From positions 1 to 15,989 of the forward strand of contig DGHP01000109.1 of assembly GCA_002392705.1 (NCBI GenBank): DNA of 15,989 bases, given 5' to 3'. Source of the stretch: Lachnospiraceae bacterium UBA3845 (GTDB taxonomy: Bacteria > Bacillota > Clostridia > Lachnospirales > Lachnospiraceae). The position numbers were made by a program, and so were the translations under genes. Positions 13,918 to 15,989 of this stretch are shown one piece after another. How positions within the stretch are numbered: position 1 is the stretch's first letter; every line of letters starts with the position of its first letter. The notes beneath the pieces were generated by a model. That model ran no database searches. It saw only the letters and a program-made list of their open reading frames with translations, and was not told the DNA's origin.

Positions 13918-13956
13918 GAAACAGATCCGCCGGACAGCCCTTCCGGATCTTGTTTC
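13918..13956 (+). repeat. Inverted repeat at the start of the regulator transcript
   Basis: GAAAC-AGATCCG pairs with CGGATCT-T-GTTTC: 12 base pairs with one bulged T around a 14-base loop. It begins at the expected transcript start of the regulator gene. It could be an autoregulatory operator in DNA or a leader stem-loop in RNA; the T-run is too short for a clear terminator. Confidence 0.5.
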
Positions 13957-14087
13957 TGCATAAACTGATTAATTGTTCTCAATAATCGGCTGTGGAGGCT
14001 GAAATCTGCCTGCGGCGCTGTTTCCCGCAGCGGAGGCTGACTCGCGGCAGCCATATCACAGGACTCATTTCAGGGAAAGGAGGAAGC

Positions 14088-15002
14088 ATGGCGGAACTGC
14101 ATGAACTGTCACAGGACCAGCGGCTGCGCAACCATTTCAACATCGATAAAAGACGGCGGACCAGCCGGCATGTCCAGCCGGATCCGCACTACCACTCCTA
14201 CTATGAGTTTTATTACCTGGCCGCCGGCGGCTGCCGCTTTTTTGTGCTGGATACCATGTATACGCTGTCACCCGGCGACCTGCTGATCTGCGCGCCGGGG
14301 GAATATCACCGGAATTCCTATTTCGGAACGCAGATGCACGACCGCTTTACCGTCTACTTTGATTCGCAGCGGATCACGGAGGATCTGCTTCCCTACCTGG
14401 GCTTTCTGCCGGACGTCCCGGGAGGACAGCGTCATTACCATATTCCGGAGCATCTGCAGGCGGATTTTCTGGCTCTGCAGAATTATATGCTCAGCCAGTA
14501 TCAGCTGAATACTCCGGAGGGTGAATTCTCCCTGAATCATCTGCTGCCGGTCTATCTGATGTTTCTTTTTCAGAACGCGCAGCCGGCGGCGCGGGGAAGC
14601 CTGCAGGCCAGCCAGACAGAGCAGGCCCTGCAGACGGCCGCCCAGTACATCGCCTCGCATTTCAGCGACCCGATCACGCTGGACCAGGTTTCAGGGCTCG
14701 CCGGTTTCTCTCCTACTTATTTTTCAAGGAAATTCAAGGATTTCGCCGGTATCAGTTTCAGCAGTTATCTCACCCATATCCGGCTTCGCGAGGCAGCCTC
14801 GATGCTGCGCGGCACCGGGCTTTCCATCTCGGAGATCTCGCAGAGCTGCGGTTTTTCAGGCGCGAACTATTTCGGGGATGTCTTCCGTCTCGCATACGGA
14901 ATGTCTCCCCGTGACTACCGGAGGAAAGAAGAAGTGGAGCAAAGGGACCGTATCCCGTTCAGGAGCGGGGAGCGGAGCGCAGAACCACGGGCGCACAGAT
15001 GA
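14088..15002 (+). CDS. AraC-family transcriptional regulator
   Basis: A 304-residue regulator. The N-terminal cupin ligand domain (about 25-95) has the usual metal/ligand-pocket signature: HYHSYYEFYYLAAGG, then SPGDLLICAPGEYHRN. The C-terminal AraC DNA-binding domain covers about 180-280, with the first helix-turn-helix at 197-216 (LDQVSGLAGFSPTYFSRKFK) and the second at 245-266 (LSISEISQSCGFSGANYFGDVF), closing with GMSPRDYRR. AAAGGAGG 4 bases before the ATG at 14088 fixes the start; an in-frame ATG at 13992 lies near the promoter side, lacks a ribosome site and adds 32 residues foreign to the family. The last 25 residues form an arginine/glutamate-rich tail beyond the normal end of the domain. 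Transcribed away from the pectin operon, it is the likely activator responding to pectin-derived sugar acids. Confidence 0.94.
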   Translation: MAELHELSQDQRLRNHFNIDKRRRTSRHVQPDPHYHSYYEFYYLAAGGCRFFVLDTMYTLSPGDLLICAPGEYHRNSYFGTQMHDRFTVYFDSQRITEDLLPYLGFLPDVPGGQRHYHIPEHLQADFLALQNYMLSQYQLNTPEGEFSLNHLLPVYLMFLFQNAQPAARGSLQASQTEQALQTAAQYIASHFSDPITLDQVSGLAGFSPTYFSRKFKDFAGISFSSYLTHIRLREAASMLRGTGLSISEISQSCGFSGANYFGDVFRLAYGMSPRDYRRKEEVEQRDRIPFRSGERSAEPRAHR

Positions 15003-15006
15003 AGTC

Positions 15007-15024
15007 CGGCAGCCGGAGCTGCCG
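15007..15024 (+). repeat. Stem-loop right after the regulator stop
   Basis: CGGCAGC-CGGA-GCTGCCG is a perfect 7-base stem with a 4-base loop, starting 4 bases after the TGA. No T-run follows, so it is not a standard terminator. It may limit read-through into the TIM-barrel gene. Confidence 0.5.
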
Positions 15025-15123
15025 TGCTCCCGGGCGCCGGCCGGGGCGGAATGGATCTCCAGGCTGATTGAGGGGAACTATTTCCCGTGCTCCCGGGCGC
15101 AGTCCGGCCGGGGTGGAAAGGAT
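15022..15123. repeat. Pair of GC-rich direct repeats between regulator and TIM-barrel gene
   Basis: A 35-base element at 15022-15056 recurs at 15085-15123 with a 4-base insertion (AGTC). Both contain CCGTGCTCCCGGGCGC followed by GGCCGGGG-GGAA-GGAT. The repeat period is 63 bases, and the copies fill most of the 145-base gap between the two genes. Confidence 0.75.
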
Positions 15124-15147
15124 GATTCAGAAGAAAGGGGTATGCAA

Positions 15148-15989
15148 ATGATTCAGTTTGGAATGCGTGGACATGACATCTGTTCGAAAGGACCGCTCAC
15201 ACAGGTTCTCGACAGCTTTGAGGCGCTGGGAATCGAGCACATCCAGCTTGCGCCTGGCAAATCCTTCAGCGATTACGATTTTTCCGCCGGACATTACAGC
15301 TCGGGCCTGGGCTGGTATCTGGGAAAAGAGCTTGCCGCAAGGCATCTTCATGTCGCCGTACTCGGCTGCTATATCAATCCGGCAAATCCCGACCCGCAGG
15401 CAAGGGAGGACGCCATTCTGCGTTTTATCGATCATCTTCGATATGCAAAAAGGATCGGGGCTGACATGGTCGGCACCGAGACGGGACGCTTCAGCAGCGA
15501 CTTCTCCGTCACCCCCGCCACCCGGACGGAAGAGTGCTATCAGACCGTGCTTCAAAGCTTCCGCAGGATCGTGCGGGCAGCGGAGCAGATCGGCGTGACC
15601 GTCGGAGTGGAAGGCGTCTTTGACCATACCCTCTATAATCCGAAAATGATGAAACGCTTCCTCGACGATATCGGTTCGGAAAATGTGGAAGTCATCCTGG
15701 ACGCGGTCAATCTGATCCCCCCGGAAGCAGAATCCGACCCTGACATGCAGAGCCGGATCATAAGCGAGGCTTTTGAACTCTACGGGCGGCGGATCAGTGT
15801 ACTCCATCTGAAGGATTTTGTATTCGAGGGGAACAGACAGCTCTACCGCCATCCCGGGGAAGGACATTTCCACTACCCCGCCCTGATGCGGCATATCCGG
15901 GACGGAAAGCCCGGGATTATCGGGCTTCTGGAAAACTCCAGTCCCGACCGCTACAGGGCCGACTGCGAATACCTGCAGAATCAGCTGTA
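15148..15989 (+). CDS. Xylose-isomerase-like TIM-barrel sugar isomerase/epimerase (3' end outside window)
   Basis: At least 280 residues of a PF01261-type (sugar phosphate isomerase/epimerase, AP-endonuclease-2 like) TIM barrel. The four metal-ligand positions are visible: E155 (VGVEGVFDH), D185 (VILDAVNL), H220 (SVLHLKD) and E262 (IGLLENSS). Other marks are MRGHDI near the start and TETGR at 110-114. The window ends after CTGTA, within two bases of codon 281; family members are often 270-300 residues, so little is missing. AAAGGGG is 7 bases before the ATG at 15148; the ATG at 15142 is too close to it. The frame stays open well upstream, back into the end of the regulator gene, but without start signals. 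Downstream of the AraC-type gene it probably acts on a sugar or sugar acid of the same pathway; the exact reaction cannot be read. Confidence 0.88.
   Translation, partial: MIQFGMRGHDICSKGPLTQVLDSFEALGIEHIQLAPGKSFSDYDFSAGHYSSGLGWYLGKELAARHLHVAVLGCYINPANPDPQAREDAILRFIDHLRYAKRIGADMVGTETGRFSSDFSVTPATRTEECYQTVLQSFRRIVRAAEQIGVTVGVEGVFDHTLYNPKMMKRFLDDIGSENVEVILDAVNLIPPEAESDPDMQSRIISEAFELYGRRISVLHLKDFVFEGNRQLYRHPGEGHFHYPALMRHIRDGKPGIIGLLENSSPDRYRADCEYLQNQL

Larger units (their letters stand above)
13726..14087. promoter_or_regulatory. Divergent control region between GH105 operon and AraC-type gene
   Basis: This 362-base gap has no gene. It holds back-to-back promoters (13815-13843 leftward, 13908-13916 rightward), an AT-rich inverted repeat between them, an inverted repeat at the rightward transcript start, and the palindrome CTGTACAG at 13803-13810 near the expected leftward transcript start. 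AraC-family operators are expected here but no clear paired half-sites could be assigned by eye. Confidence 0.6.

Noticed and set aside
13992..14087. Upstream ATG extension of the AraC-type regulator
   Set aside because: The added 32 residues are not protein-like for the family, no ribosome site precedes 13992, and AAAGGAGG directly precedes the ATG at 14088.
15127..15894. Minus-strand open frame (255 codons) at the right end
   Set aside because: Antisense to the TIM-barrel gene, which shows metal ligands in order and a good ribosome site.

Overview
The window reads as part of a Clostridia (probably Lachnospiraceae-type) gut bacterium chromosome. This is an inference from the strong AAGGAGG-type ribosome binding sites, the single-membrane style carbohydrate ABC importer, the DUF624 (YesL-type) membrane protein, the KdpDE-like remnants and a moderately high GC content. 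No tRNA, rRNA, CRISPR array, transposase or phage gene was seen.

Bases 1-2,700 look like a decaying stretch. A small three-helix membrane protein (minus strand) follows the last ~23 codons of an unknown minus-strand gene. At about 355-372 that tail is joined head-on to a plus-strand KdpD-type histidine kinase lacking its whole sensor half. Next is a KdpE-type regulator whose receiver domain has been removed in frame, leaving a 99-residue protein. Facing them are an intact acyl carrier protein and the C-terminal half of an AMP-forming acyl ligase whose 5' half is gone.

Bases 2,796-13,843 form a minus-strand pectin-utilisation locus, entered from a good extended -10 promoter at 13,815-13,843. 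In transcription order it holds: GH105 unsaturated glucuronyl/galacturonyl hydrolase; a solute-binding protein and two CUT1 permeases (importer without its own ATPase); GH28 polygalacturonase-like hydrolase; DUF624 protein; KduI; KduD; CE8 pectin methylesterase; and a GNAT acetyltransferase, closed by a rho-independent terminator at about 2,798-2,829. Several genes overlap or abut (ATGA or TGAATG), so translation is probably coupled. None of the catabolic enzymes has a signal peptide, so imported oligouronides are apparently finished in the cytosol: the esterase removes methyl groups, GH28 and GH105 release saturated and unsaturated uronates, and KduI and KduD convert 5-keto-4-deoxyuronate to 2-keto-3-deoxygluconate. 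KDG kinase, aldolase, pectate lyase and an ATPase must lie elsewhere. Stem-loops between the binding-protein and permease genes, and between the permease and GH28 genes, suggest the polycistron is segmented.

Divergent from this operon is an AraC-family regulator (14,088-15,002), the likely sensor of pectin products. It is followed by a xylose-isomerase-like TIM-barrel enzyme cut off by the window end. The 362-base region between the divergent genes carries back-to-back promoters and two inverted repeats. Two genes of the operon (GH28 and the methylesterase) each carry a different in-frame short tandem repeat, the most unusual sequence-level feature seen.
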